DNA from: Hyphomicrobiales bacterium
Lineage (GTDB): Bacteria; Pseudomonadota; Alphaproteobacteria; Rhizobiales; Rhizobiaceae
DNA length: 64,000 nucleotides
Direction: 5' to 3'
Assembly (NCBI GenBank): GCA_900469965.1
Contig: UBZP01000012.1
Coordinates: 1-64,000 of the forward strand
The notes beneath the pieces are model-generated. The model did no database searches and was not told where the DNA came from. It was given only the letters and a program-made list of their open reading frames with translations. The position numbers were made by a program, and so were the translations under genes. Within the stretch, counting starts at the first letter, position 1. Each line of letters starts with the position of its first letter. Shown one piece after another: positions 1-8,170 of the stretch.

Positions 1-582
1 CTCGCGGCCCTGTCGCTCGGCCACAGCGTCGGGCTCGGGATCGTCAGCGGCGACGAGACCGGCGACCTCAAGGTCTCCGCTCCCAATTTCGGCCACATGC
101 TGCACGCGGCGGACGGCAAGCTCTGCCGGTGCGGCTCCCAGGGCTGCATCGAGGCCTCCGCCGGCTTCTACGGGATCCTGCGCACCGCCTTCGAGGTGCC
201 GCCGGACACGATCCCGGCCAAGTTCGTGCCGCTTGCGGAAATGGACAAGATCGCGCTCCGCGCCCGCCAGGGCCACCGCATGTCGGAATATGCCTTCCGC
301 CAGGCGGGACTGGCGCTCGGCCAGGGCCTGTCGCGCGTCTTCAGCCTCTACGAGAGCATGCCGGTCACGATCACCGGACTGGGCGCACGCTTCATCGACC
401 TGCTGTCGCGCGGGATCGAGGAGGGGCTGATGCAGACGCAGCAGGGCCGCCTGCAGGGCATGCCGGCGATCACGATCGCGCCGGACGAGGCGACGCTGGT
501 GTTCGAGGGCCATCTGGACCGGGCGCTGACGCAGGTCGACCGGATGCTGGCGGGCGAGCGGCCGGCACCGGGCGACAAGTGA
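1..582 (+). CDS. ROK-family protein, C-terminal part (5' end outside window)
   Basis: The frame is open from base 1 to the TGA at 580-582, so only the C-terminal part (193 codons) is visible. The ROK signature is clear near visible residues 40-50: C-R-C-G-S-Q-G-C-I-E, the CxCGxxGCxE zinc-binding motif of ROK repressors and sugar kinases, preceded by a PNFGHM segment (the conserved E/N-x-GH ATP/sugar-site region). The N-terminus that would show a winged-helix DNA-binding domain is missing, so repressor and kinase cannot be separated from sequence alone. In rhizobia, ROK genes beside inositol or pentose genes are usually XylR-like transcription factors, so a regulator is the better guess. It converges on iolG. 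Confidence 0.85.
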   Translation, partial: LAALSLGHSVGLGIVSGDETGDLKVSAPNFGHMLHAADGKLCRCGSQGCIEASAGFYGILRTAFEVPPDTIPAKFVPLAEMDKIALRARQGHRMSEYAFRQAGLALGQGLSRVFSLYESMPVTITGLGARFIDLLSRGIEEGLMQTQQGRLQGMPAITIAPDEATLVFEGHLDRALTQVDRMLAGERPAPGDK

Positions 583-637
583 CGGACGACGGATCCCGGG
601 CTCCGACAGACGTGTCCGCCGTCGCGGAACCGGACAC

Positions 638-665
638 AAAAAAAGGCCGGGCGCATGGCCCGGCC
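638..665 (-). terminator. Rho-independent terminator of iolG
   Basis: On the minus strand, a 7-bp perfect GC stem (GGCCGGG at 645-651 with CCCGGCC at 659-665, 7-nt loop) is followed by seven T residues (A7 at 638-644 on the plus strand). It lies just past the iolG stop at 688, so it should end the iolG transcript. Confidence 0.85.
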
Positions 666-687
666 AGTTGCTGGGAGGAGACCGCCG

Positions 688-1680
688 TCAGCCGATGGTG
701 ACCTGACGTTTTTCCTTGACCGACGCCAGCGCCGCATCGGCAATGGCAAGAGCCGCCAGCCCGTCCGCGCCGGAGGGCGCAAGTGGGGTGCCCTTTTCCA
801 GCGCCGCGATGAAGCCCGCGATCTCGTTCGCATAGGCCTCGGTGTAGCGGGTCATGAAGAAGTCGTGCAGCGGCGGGCGGGTGTAGCCGTCGCCGGTGGC
901 GACCTCGATGGAGACCGGGCGCTGGTTTTCCGCCGACACCATGCCCTTCGAGCCGTGCACCTCGATGCGCTGGTCGTAGCCGTAGGTGGCGCGGCGGGAG
1001 TTGGAGATGACGGCCTGCTTGCCGGAGGCCGTCTGCAGGATCACCGAGACGCTGTCGTAGTCGCCGGCCTCGCCGATCGCCTTGTCGACGAGCACGGCCG
1101 CCGTCGCGGTGACGGTGACCGGCTCCTCGCCGAGCAGGAAGCGGGCCATGTCGAAGTCGTGGATGGTCATGTCGCGGAAGATGCCGCCGGAGCGCTTGAT
1201 GTAGTCGACCGGCGGAGCGCCGGGATCGCGCGAGGTGATCGTCACCATTTCGACGTCGCCGATCCGCCCGGCATCGATCGCTTCGCGGACGGCCATGAAA
1301 TGCGGATCGAAGCGGCGGTTGAAGCCGACCATCAGCTTGCCGCCGGTCTCCTTGACGACCTTCATGCAGGCGCGCACGCGCTCGACGTCGAGATCGATCG
1401 GCTTTTCGCAGAAGACCGCCTTGCCGGCCCGGCAGAAGCGCTCGATCAGGTCGGCATGCGTATCGGTCGGGGTGCAGATGACGACGGCGTCGATATCGTC
1501 CGCGGCCTCGATCTCCTCGATTGTGCGGACGGCGCAGCCATATTGCGCGGCGATGGCCTCGGCGGCTGCGGGGAAGGCGTCGGCAACGGCGACGAGGGTG
1601 GCATCGGGGTTGCCGGATACCGCCTTGGCGTGAACCTTGCCGATGCGGCCGGCGCCGAGGAGACCAAATCTGACGGTCAT
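688..1680 (-). CDS. iolG: Inositol 2-dehydrogenase (Gfo/Idh/MocA family)
   Basis: 330 aa, normal length for myo-inositol dehydrogenase (IolG, called IdhA in rhizobia). It oxidises myo-inositol to scyllo-inosose with NAD+, the first step of inositol catabolism in the cytosol. The N-terminal Rossmann fold has the GxGxxG loop (GLLGAGRIG, residues 6-14). The family EKP motif (C-E-K-P, about residue 91) supplies the conserved lysine. The segment G-G-I-F-R-D-M-T-I-H-D-F-D in the middle holds the active-site Asp/His pair typical of inositol dehydrogenases. The gene stands alone here, with no iolBCDE neighbours. A GGAA-N6-TTCC operator lies 152-165 bp upstream and a terminator follows, so it is a monocistronic unit probably controlled by IolR. 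Confidence 0.92.
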   Translation of the reverse strand: MTVRFGLLGAGRIGKVHAKAVSGNPDATLVAVADAFPAAAEAIAAQYGCAVRTIEEIEAADDIDAVVICTPTDTHADLIERFCRAGKAVFCEKPIDLDVERVRACMKVVKETGGKLMVGFNRRFDPHFMAVREAIDAGRIGDVEMVTITSRDPGAPPVDYIKRSGGIFRDMTIHDFDMARFLLGEEPVTVTATAAVLVDKAIGEAGDYDSVSVILQTASGKQAVISNSRRATYGYDQRIEVHGSKGMVSAENQRPVSIEVATGDGYTRPPLHDFFMTRYTEAYANEIAGFIAALEKGTPLAPSGADGLAALAIADAALASVKEKRQVTIG

Positions 1681-1698
1681 CTGTCATGCTCTCGTATG

Positions 1699-1768
1699 GC
1701 CGGACCGTTCCGTCCGGCAAAGGGCGGGGCCATGCGCTTCCCCGGATCGCGCCCCGCCAAGGGCGGGG
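1699..1768 (-). promoter_or_regulatory. iolG leader with competing hairpins
   Basis: Three inverted-repeat elements lie between the iolG start and its likely promoter. A perfect 7-bp stem (GCCGGAC at 1699-1705, GTCCGGC at 1712-1718) ends 19 bp from the start codon. CCCCGCC at 1752-1758 can pair with GGCGGGG at 1762-1768 or with an identical GGCGGGG at 1723-1729, since AAGGGCGGGG is repeated at 1720-1729 and 1759-1768. The two pairings exclude each other. The arrangement is seen in sequence; an effect on expression is inference. Confidence 0.4.
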
Positions 1769-1831
1769 TTCGGGCGAGGATCGGGCCGACATAGTCAATT
1801 TGGAATATGTAGTCTGAATTCTCTCTCCCGT

Positions 1832-1845
1832 GGAATATTCATTCC
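1832..1845 (-). promoter_or_regulatory. Putative IolR operator upstream of iolG
   Basis: The sequence GGAA-TATTCA-TTCC sits inside a perfect 16-bp inverted repeat (TGGAAT-N4-ATTCCA, 1831-1846). It matches the GGAA-N6-TTCC motif proposed for the Sinorhizobium meliloti repressor IolR, which acts on inositol genes including idhA. A half-site with the same GGAATAT core is at 1802-1808. The rest of the 1681-1999 gap shows no gene. Confidence 0.65.
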
Positions 1846-1999
1846 ATTTCATGCCGGTGCCGTCAAGGCCTGTTTGCCGCCTGTGCCCCGGAATTCGCCC
1901 GCACCTTCGCTCGGCTCGCCTGGCCGGCGGTCAACGCAAGCGATTTCCTTTGCGCGGAAATGGCTCTAAGAGCCTGTTCAGCAAAAGGGAGCCCGCTTC

Positions 2000-2236
2000 A
2001 TGAAATTCATCGATCCCACCCATCCGGTCTATCGTCCGCTCTGGGTGCGGCTGCTGATCGTGGGGAGCTGTGCGGCCTGGACCGCGGTCGAATACTATAA
2101 CGGCCAGGAAACCTGGGGCCTGATCTTCCTCGTCGTCAGCGCCTATGCCTTCGCCCAGCTGATCCTCTTCTACAAGCCGGAGGAGGCGCGCAGGCCGGAC
2201 GAGAAGAAGGCGCCGGACGAGGGCGGCGAACAGTAA
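2000..2236 (+). CDS. Small two-helix membrane protein (possibly DUF3329)
   Basis: 78 aa. An N-terminal segment MKFIDPTHPVYRPLWVR is followed by two hydrophobic stretches (about residues 17-28 and 37-54) and a charged tail rich in E, K and D. It looks like a small inner-membrane protein with two short transmembrane helices. Similar proteins starting with an FxDPxHPxYxPLWxR segment are common in rhizobia and carry a DUF3329-type label, which I recall only tentatively. A good Shine-Dalgarno (AAAGGGAG) precedes the ATG. Function unknown. Confidence 0.65.
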   Translation: MKFIDPTHPVYRPLWVRLLIVGSCAAWTAVEYYNGQETWGLIFLVVSAYAFAQLILFYKPEEARRPDEKKAPDEGGEQ

Positions 2237-2270
2237 CGCCGCCGCCGCTGGCGTTTCGCACGCCTCGTTT

Positions 2271-2807
2271 CTAGCGGCGGAGCCCGAGCGCCGTCTCCGC
2301 CCGCATCCGGCGCAGCGTCTCGTCGATCAGCATGTTGGCGATCGTCATGCGCCGCGTGGCGTTGGCCCGCAGGTCGGCCGGCGCGGTGTCGGGGTGATTA
2401 TCGCGGGCGAAGGCGCGGCGAAGCTCGGCAAGCTGCGCGCGCGTCTCCTTACCCGTGAGGCCGAGGTCGGCCGCGATCTCCTCCGGGCTCGTCCGCAACA
2501 GGTGGGCCGGCAGCGCGGGCGCGGCCGGCGCGGCCTCGGCTGCCGCCTTGTCGGGATCCCCGGATGCGAAGGCGCCTTCCGGCGCATCGAAGCCGTCGTC
2601 GGCATCGTCCATGGCGCGGTAGGCGGCCGCGGCCGAGCGGGGCGGGACCGCAGGCCGGCCTTCGGGGAACACGGTGAAGACGGGATGGGCGCCATGGACG
2701 GGGTCGTCCGCGCCGGCGCCCGGGGCCTGTCCCGCGCGCTCTTCCGCGGCCGGGCCTTCCGCGGCCAGCCGGTCCAGCACGCTTTCGAACACGCTCTTGC
2801 CGAACAT
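2271..2807 (-). CDS. J-domain-like protein
   Basis: 178 aa. The N-terminal 100 residues are rich in A, P, E and D and look disordered. The last 75 residues resemble a DnaJ-type J domain: a helix L-A-E-L-R-R-A-F-A-R-D-N, then the HPD motif (H-P-D-T-A-P), then a helix ending in a run of Arg, Met and Leu. The HPD tripeptide stimulates DnaK ATPase in true J proteins, but there are no zinc-finger or substrate-binding domains. A specialised DnaK partner or a degenerate J-like fold are both possible. Its start is only 9 bp downstream of the gbpR stop on the same strand, so the two are probably co-transcribed. Confidence 0.65.
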   Translation of the reverse strand: MFGKSVFESVLDRLAAEGPAAEERAGQAPGAGADDPVHGAHPVFTVFPEGRPAVPPRSAAAAYRAMDDADDGFDAPEGAFASGDPDKAAAEAAPAAPALPAHLLRTSPEEIAADLGLTGKETRAQLAELRRAFARDNHPDTAPADLRANATRRMTIANMLIDETLRRMRAETALGLRR

Positions 2808-2816
2808 CCGCTCTCC

Positions 2817-3833
2817 TCAGCCGTCCGAGCGGTCCGGAAAGAGCACCCGGCTGCGCTGGAGAATCAGATCATAGAACAGCTTGGCGCTCGGCGGCAGCTC
2901 CCGGCCCTTGATGGAGATGAGGCTGTAGGGCTTGATGTCGATGTCGAAGTCGGTCTTCAGGATGCGGACCTCGCTCGGCCCGCCGCCGTTCCCCGTGACG
3001 AACTCGGCCATGTCCAGGGCGATCGGCGCGATCGCGTTGGAGGAACAGACGAGCGCCACGGTGAGCAGCAGCGAGGCGGTGTTGACCACCGTTCCCGGCA
3101 GGGGGACGTCGCCGGCGATGAACAGCTCCTCGACCCGCCGGCGCAGCAGCGTTCCGGGCGGCTGGAACACCCAGTCGTAGAAGGGCAAGTCCGCCAGCGA
3201 CACGGTGTCCTTCTCGGTCAGGGGGTGGCCCTTGCGCACGATCAGGCAGGCCTTTTCCACGCCGATTTCCTGGACGTTGAAGAGGCGCGGATCGAGATCG
3301 TCGGGCACGCGCGCCATGATGAAGTCGTGCTTGGACGAGATCAGCTCGCGGGCCAGCACGTTGCTCGTCTCGATGCGGACGTTGACCTCGATGCCGGGAT
3401 AGGCGGCGCTGACCTGCTGGATCGCCGGGACCGCCAGGCTGATCGCCGGTGCGGCCACCGTGCCGAGGAAGACCGTGCCGCCGGCGCCGGACTTCAGCGC
3501 GGCGATTTCCCGGTCGACCTCGTCGAGTTCCAGAAGGATGGTGCGGGCGCGGCGGGCGAACGCCCGGCCGAACTGCGTCAGTTCCACCCCGCGAGAGACC
3601 CGTTCACAGAGCGGAACCTTTATTATACTCTCCATCTCCGTCAGCATGCGCGAGGCCGCCGGCTGGGAGATGCTGAGGGCCGCGGCGGCAGCGCTGACCT
3701 GCTTGTGCTGGTCGATCGCGACGATCATGCGGAGGTGGTTCAGCTTGAGGCCCGAGCGCAGCAGGCCGAGGCCGAGCTGGTCGTCCGCGGGCCGCTCGGG
3801 GGGCGGCGGGGCGTCAAATATGGCTTCATGCAT
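2817..3833 (-). CDS. gbpR: LysR-family regulator GbpR
   Basis: 338 aa. After a 30-residue Pro-rich N-terminal extension there is a LysR winged helix-turn-helix (about residues 33-92, with A-A-A-L-S-I-S-Q-P-A-A-S-R as recognition helix) and a periplasmic-binding-protein-like effector domain. Position is the strongest evidence: it is divergent from chvE exactly as gbpR (galactose-binding-protein regulator) is in Agrobacterium, where GbpR activates chvE in response to L-arabinose, D-galactose and D-fucose. The ATG at 3833 follows GAAGGAAG at a spacing of about 12 nt. The operator is probably the inverted repeat at 3872-3889 in the shared intergenic region. Confidence 0.88.
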   Translation of the reverse strand: MHEAIFDAPPPPERPADDQLGLGLLRSGLKLNHLRMIVAIDQHKQVSAAAAALSISQPAASRMLTEMESIIKVPLCERVSRGVELTQFGRAFARRARTILLELDEVDREIAALKSGAGGTVFLGTVAAPAISLAVPAIQQVSAAYPGIEVNVRIETSNVLARELISSKHDFIMARVPDDLDPRLFNVQEIGVEKACLIVRKGHPLTEKDTVSLADLPFYDWVFQPPGTLLRRRVEELFIAGDVPLPGTVVNTASLLLTVALVCSSNAIAPIALDMAEFVTGNGGGPSEVRILKTDFDIDIKPYSLISIKGRELPPSAKLFYDLILQRSRVLFPDRSDG

Positions 3834-3871
3834 ATGTTAACCGTCTTCCTTCACCCAAAAATCATATCATT

Positions 3872-3889
3872 AACGATCATTATATCGTT
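3872..3889. promoter_or_regulatory. Inverted repeat in gbpR-chvE intergenic region (candidate GbpR site)
   Basis: AACGAT-N6-ATCGTT is a perfect dyad in a visibly AT-rich stretch between two divergent genes. It is 39 bp from the gbpR start and upstream of the chvE promoter candidate. LysR regulators usually bind imperfect dyads in such shared regions. The dyad is seen directly; assignment to GbpR is inference. Confidence 0.5.
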
Positions 3890-3918
3890 TTTGGTATGGG
3901 ATTAGAAGCTTATTGTAT

Positions 3919-3945
3919 TTGACAGTTATAGCGTTTCGGTAGAGT
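3919..3945 (+). promoter_or_regulatory. Candidate sigma70 promoter of chvE
   Basis: A perfect -35 hexamer TTGACA at 3919-3924 is followed by TAGAGT at 3940-3945 (15-bp spacing, short, and a weak -10). It would give a 5' leader of about 150 nt before the chvE ATG. The weak -10 fits a promoter that needs the activator GbpR. Confidence 0.4.
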
Positions 3946-4101
3946 TTGCCCGGCAGGTGCGCTCGTGCCCAAGGGAGTTGAGGCCGGGAGGGGTAAACAT
4001 CCTTTTCCTCCGTTGGAGACCGTCGTCTGCGACAGCGGGCAACGAAGCACTGAATTCGGTCTGGACGTGGAGTCAGGCCTGTACAAGGGAGAGACTAAAT
4101 A

Positions 4102-5172
4102 ATGAAATTGATCACTTCGCTTCTCGCCGCCGCTGCCATCAGCGTGGCGTCCTTCGCCGTACCTGCCTTTGCGCAGGACAAGGGCACGGTCGGCATTTCC
4201 ATGCCGACGAAGACCTCCACCCGCTGGATTTCCGACGGCGAGACCATGGAGAAGCTGTTCACGGAGGCCGGCTACACGGCGGACCTGCAGTTCGCCGATG
4301 ACGATATTCCGAACCAGCTGGCCCAGATCGAGAACATGGTCACCAAGGGCGCCAAGGTTCTCGTGATCGGCGCCATCGACGGCACCACGCTGTCGGATAT
4401 CCTGGCAAAGGCGCACGACGCCGGCGTCAAGGTCATCGCCTATGACCGCCTGATCCGCGATTCGGGCAACGTCGACTACTACGCCACCTTCGACAACTTC
4501 CAGGTCGGCGTCCTGCAAGCAACCAGCCTCGTCGACGGCCTGAAGGCCCAGTTCGGCGACGTCAAGCCGTGGAACGTCGAGCTGTTCGGCGGTTCGCCGG
4601 ACGACAACAACGCCTTCTTCTTCTACGACGGCGCCATGTCGGTCCTGCAGCCGCTCATCGACAGCGGCGACATCGTGATCAAGTCCGGCCAGCAGGGCAT
4701 GGACCAGGTCGGCACGCTGCGCTGGGATGGCGCGGTCGCCCAGGCCCGCATGGAAAACCTGCTGTCCTCCACCTACACCGATGCCCAGGTCCATGGCGTT
4801 CTGTCGCCCTATGACGGCCTGTCGATCGGCATCCTGTCGGCCCTGAAGGGCGTCGGCTACGGCTCGGGCGACCAGAAGATGGCCGTCGTCACCGGTCAGG
4901 ACGCCGAGCTGCCGTCGGTCAAGTCGATCCTCGCCGACGAGCAGTACTCGACGGTGTTCAAGGACACCCGCGAACTCGCCAAGGTTGCCGTCAACATGAC
5001 GGATGCCATCCTCGGCGGCAAGGAGCCGGAAGTCAACGACACCAAGACCTACGACAACGGCGTCAAGGTCGTTCCGTCCTACCTGCTGAAGCCGGTTTCG
5101 GTCGACAAGTCCAACGCCAAGGACATCCTGGTAGGCGCGGGCTACTACACCGAAGATCAGATCAACAACTGA
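4102..5172 (+). CDS. chvE: Periplasmic sugar-binding protein ChvE
   Basis: 356 aa, close to Agrobacterium ChvE. A Sec signal peptide (Met-Lys start, hydrophobic core, cleavage after A-F-A at about residue 24) is followed by a type I periplasmic-binding fold that opens with [13 protein letters not shown], the conserved sugar-contact region of the family. ChvE binds galactose, arabinose, glucose, xylose and acidic sugars, delivers them to GguAB, and in Agrobacterium also signals to the VirA kinase. The SD AAGGGAGAGA precedes the ATG. A strong hairpin plus T-tract right after the stop should make chvE mRNA more abundant than that of gguAB. Confidence 0.95.
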   Translation: MKLITSLLAAAAISVASFAVPAFAQDKGTVGISMPTKTSTRWISDGETMEKLFTEAGYTADLQFADDDIPNQLAQIENMVTKGAKVLVIGAIDGTTLSDILAKAHDAGVKVIAYDRLIRDSGNVDYYATFDNFQVGVLQATSLVDGLKAQFGDVKPWNVELFGGSPDDNNAFFFYDGAMSVLQPLIDSGDIVIKSGQQGMDQVGTLRWDGAVAQARMENLLSSTYTDAQVHGVLSPYDGLSIGILSALKGVGYGSGDQKMAVVTGQDAELPSVKSILADEQYSTVFKDTRELAKVAVNMTDAILGGKEPEVNDTKTYDNGVKVVPSYLLKPVSVDKSNAKDILVGAGYYTEDQINN

Positions 5173-5190
5173 TAACGGTCTGAAAACGGG

Positions 5191-5218
5191 GGGTCCGCGA
5201 TCGGTTGCGGACCCTTTT
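5191..5218 (+). terminator. Terminator/attenuator between chvE and gguA
   Basis: An 8-bp perfect stem (GGGTCCGC at 5191-5198, GCGGACCC at 5207-5214, 8-nt loop) is followed by TTTT. It is placed 18 bp after the chvE stop and 72 bp before gguA. Partial termination here is the usual way to make a binding protein in excess of its ABC transporter. Confidence 0.8.
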
Positions 5219-5290
5219 ATCTTGGCGGTGGAGCCTGTAGACTTTCGGTTCCAGCCCGTCGCACGCAGAATGCTGCCGGAATGCCTGAAC

Positions 5291-6826
5291 ATGGACAACA
5301 TCATTCTCGAAATGCGGAGCATCACCAAGACGTTTCCCGGCGTCAAGGCGCTCGACAATGTCAGCTTCAAGGTCCGCGAGGGCGAAATCCACGCGCTGGT
5401 CGGTGAAAACGGAGCCGGCAAGTCGACCCTGATGAAGGTGCTGAGCGGCGTCTATCCCGCGGGCACCTACGAGGGTGAAATCCACTACGACGGCGAACTG
5501 CGCCGCTTCGCCACGATCGCCGACAGCGAAGAGCTCGGCATCATCATCATCCACCAGGAGCTGGCGCTGGTGCCGCTGCTCTCGATCGCCGAGAACATCT
5601 TCCTCGGCAACGAGATCGCCACCAACGGCGTGATCCACTGGCCGCAGACCTTCGCCCGGACGCAGGAACTGCTGAAGAAGGTCGGCCTGACGGAATCGCC
5701 CACCACCCTGATCACCGATATCGGCGTCGGCAAGCAGCAGCTGGTCGAGATCGCCAAGGCGCTGTCGAAGAAGGTGCGCCTGCTGATCCTCGACGAGCCG
5801 ACCGCGTCGCTGAACGAAAAGGATTCCGAGGCGCTGCTGAAGCTGCTGATGGAGTTCCGCGCCCAGGGCATGACCTCGATCATCATTTCGCACAAGCTGA
5901 ACGAGATCAAGAAGGTCGCCGACAAGATCACCATCCTGCGCGACGGCGGCACGGTCGAGACGCTCGACTGTCACAGGGAAGACATCAGCGAGGACCGGAT
6001 CATCAAGGGCATGGTCGGCCGCGACATGGAAGACCGCTACCCGCCGCGCGAGCCGAAGATCGGCGAGAAGCTGCTGGAAGTGAAGAACTGGAACGTCTTC
6101 CACCAGCATCACCGCGACCGCCAGTTCCTGCACGACGTCAACTTCAACGTCCGCGCCGGCGAAGTCGTCGGCATCGCCGGGCTGATGGGTGCCGGCCGCA
6201 CCGAGACCGCGATGAGCCTCTTCGGCAAGTCCTGGGGCCACAAGATCAGCGGCGAAGTCTACATGCGCGGCAAGCCCGTCGACGTCAGCACGATCCCGAA
6301 GGCGATCGACGCGGGCCTGGCCTACGTCACCGAGGACCGCAAGCACCTCGGCCTCGTGCTGATGAACAACATCAAGCAGAACACCACGCTCTCGAACCTC
6401 GAGGCGGTGTCGAAGAACGGCATCATCGACGACCACAAGGAAACGAAGGTCGCGACGGACTACCGCTCGAAGCTGCGCATCCGCTCGCATTCGATCTATC
6501 AGGAGACGGTGAACCTCTCCGGCGGCAACCAGCAGAAGGTGGTGCTGTCGAAATGGCTGTTCACCAATCCGGAGGTGCTGATCCTCGACGAGCCCACGCG
6601 CGGCATCGACGTCGGCGCCAAATTCGAAATCTACAGCATCATCAACCAGCTTGCAGCCGAGGGCAAAGGCATTCTGATGATCTCTTCGGAGATGCCCGAG
6701 CTGCTTGGAACCTGCGATCGCATCTATGTCATGAATGAAGGACGTATCGTCGCAGAGCTTTCCAAGGAGGAGGCAAGCCAAGAATCCATCATGCGCGCCA
6801 TCATGCGCTCCGGGGAGAAACACTAA
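5291..6826 (+). CDS. gguA: Sugar ABC transporter ATP-binding protein GguA
   Basis: 511 aa from the ATG at 5291 (M-D-N-I-I-L-E-M), chosen because GguA/XylG-type proteins begin there; the frame is open further upstream (ATG 5270, TTG 5222) but that overlaps the hairpin region. It is a double ATPase. The first half has Walker [10 protein letters not shown] and Walker B L-L-I-L-D-E-P-T. The second half has the degenerate loop G-A-G-R-T-E normal for sugar importers, signature L-S-G-G-N-Q-Q and Walker [10 protein letters not shown]. It powers uptake of ChvE-bound sugars at the inner membrane. The TAA overlaps the gguB ATG by one base, implying translational coupling. Confidence 0.94.
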   Translation: MDNIILEMRSITKTFPGVKALDNVSFKVREGEIHALVGENGAGKSTLMKVLSGVYPAGTYEGEIHYDGELRRFATIADSEELGIIIIHQELALVPLLSIAENIFLGNEIATNGVIHWPQTFARTQELLKKVGLTESPTTLITDIGVGKQQLVEIAKALSKKVRLLILDEPTASLNEKDSEALLKLLMEFRAQGMTSIIISHKLNEIKKVADKITILRDGGTVETLDCHREDISEDRIIKGMVGRDMEDRYPPREPKIGEKLLEVKNWNVFHQHHRDRQFLHDVNFNVRAGEVVGIAGLMGAGRTETAMSLFGKSWGHKISGEVYMRGKPVDVSTIPKAIDAGLAYVTEDRKHLGLVLMNNIKQNTTLSNLEAVSKNGIIDDHKETKVATDYRSKLRIRSHSIYQETVNLSGGNQQKVVLSKWLFTNPEVLILDEPTRGIDVGAKFEIYSIINQLAAEGKGILMISSEMPELLGTCDRIYVMNEGRIVAELSKEEASQESIMRAIMRSGEKH

Positions 6827-8034
6827 TGGTCGCCGATACCAGCGCTCCAACCTCAAAACCGTCCATCGGGGACTATCTCAGGAACAATATCCGTGAGTAC
6901 GGCCTGCTCGTCGCGCTCGTGGTCATCATGGTGTTCTTCCAGATCCTGACGAGCGGCGTCCTGTTCCGCCCGGTCAACATCACCAACCTGGTGCTGCAGA
7001 ACTCGTTCATCGTCATCATGGCGCTGGGCATGCTGCTGATCATCGTCGCCGGGCACATCGACCTGTCGGTCGGCTCGATCGTCGCCTTCATCGGCGCGAT
7101 CTCGGCGATCATGCTGGTGAAATGGGGCGTGCCGGCGATCATCGTCGTGCCCGCATGTCTGATCGTCGGCGGCATCATGGGCGCGGCGCAAGGCTACTGG
7201 GTGGCCTACCAGAAGATCCCGTCCTTCATCGTGACGCTGGCCGGCATGCTGGTCTTCCGCGGCATGACCTATGTCGTGCTCGGCGGCCGCCCGATCGGTC
7301 CGTTCCCGAAGGAATTCCAGGTCCTTTCCACCGGTTTCGTGCCTGATTTCCTCTATTTCCTGAACCCGGCCCCGGAGGTGATCAAGAACGTGGTGGCGCT
7401 CGTCGCCGTCATCCTGCTCGTTGCGCTGGCCGTCTGGTCCGGCTTCCGCAGCCGCAGGATCAACGAGATGCACGGCACCGAGAACGAGCCGTTCGTGTTC
7501 TTCGCGATCCAGATGGCCGTCATCGCCGTCGTTGCGCTCTTCATCGGCTTCCAGCTGTCCACCTATCGCGGCCTGCCGAACGTGCTGATCGTCATGGGCG
7601 TGCTGATCGCGCTCTATTCCTTCGTCACCACGCGTTCGACGGTCGGCCGGCGGATCTACGCCATGGGCGGCAACGAGAAGGCGGCGAAGCTTTCGGGCAT
7701 CAACACCGAGCGGCTGACCTTCTACACCTTCGCCAACATGGGCGTGCTGGCGGCGCTCGCCGGCATGATCATCACCGCGCGCCTCAATTCGGCGACGCCG
7801 AAGGCCGGCGTCGGCTTCGAGCTGGACGTGATCGCGGCCTGCTTCATCGGCGGCGCCTCGGCTTCGGGCGGTGTCGGCAAGATCACCGGCGCGGTGATCG
7901 GCGCCTTCATCATGGGCGTGATGAACAACGGCATGTCGATCATGGGCATCGGCATCGACTACCAGCAGCTGATCAAGGGCCTCGTGCTTCTCGCTGCGGT
8001 GTTCTTCGACGTCTACCAAAAGAACAAGGGCTGA
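6826..8034 (+). CDS. gguB: Sugar ABC transporter permease GguB
   Basis: 402 aa, an integral membrane permease of the branched-chain/ribose type (RbsC/XylH family) with about ten hydrophobic helices. The conserved stretch A-G-H-I-D-L-S-V-G-S (around residue 70) and the later G-G-N-E-K-A-A-K-L-S-G-I (about residue 283, the ATPase-coupling EAA-like loop) are both present. It is longer than RbsC, as XylH-type permeases are. It starts inside the gguA stop codon and is followed by a 136-bp gap before gguC. It forms the ChvE-GguA-GguB multiple sugar importer. Confidence 0.94.
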   Translation: MVADTSAPTSKPSIGDYLRNNIREYGLLVALVVIMVFFQILTSGVLFRPVNITNLVLQNSFIVIMALGMLLIIVAGHIDLSVGSIVAFIGAISAIMLVKWGVPAIIVVPACLIVGGIMGAAQGYWVAYQKIPSFIVTLAGMLVFRGMTYVVLGGRPIGPFPKEFQVLSTGFVPDFLYFLNPAPEVIKNVVALVAVILLVALAVWSGFRSRRINEMHGTENEPFVFFAIQMAVIAVVALFIGFQLSTYRGLPNVLIVMGVLIALYSFVTTRSTVGRRIYAMGGNEKAAKLSGINTERLTFYTFANMGVLAALAGMIITARLNSATPKAGVGFELDVIAACFIGGASASGGVGKITGAVIGAFIMGVMNNGMSIMGIGIDYQQLIKGLVLLAAVFFDVYQKNKG

Positions 8035-8170
8035 CCGGCCAGCGCCGGACAGCCGCACAGTCGTCAACCTATCGGGCCGCGGGGCGCGCGGTCTGGCGGC
8101 GCGGCAGCGGTCGCGCCGTTGGCGGAGCCTTGCCGAGGCGGGCCGCCGCGAACGAACAAGGATTTGGACC

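Noticed and set aside
655-1794. Long plus-strand open frame opposite iolG
   Set aside because: It is the antisense shadow of a high-GC gene; the translated protein has no family features and iolG on the other strand explains the sequence.
2394-3905. Long plus-strand frame across the J-like and gbpR genes
   Set aside because: It spans two genes on the other strand and shows Arg/Gly-rich low complexity typical of antisense frames.
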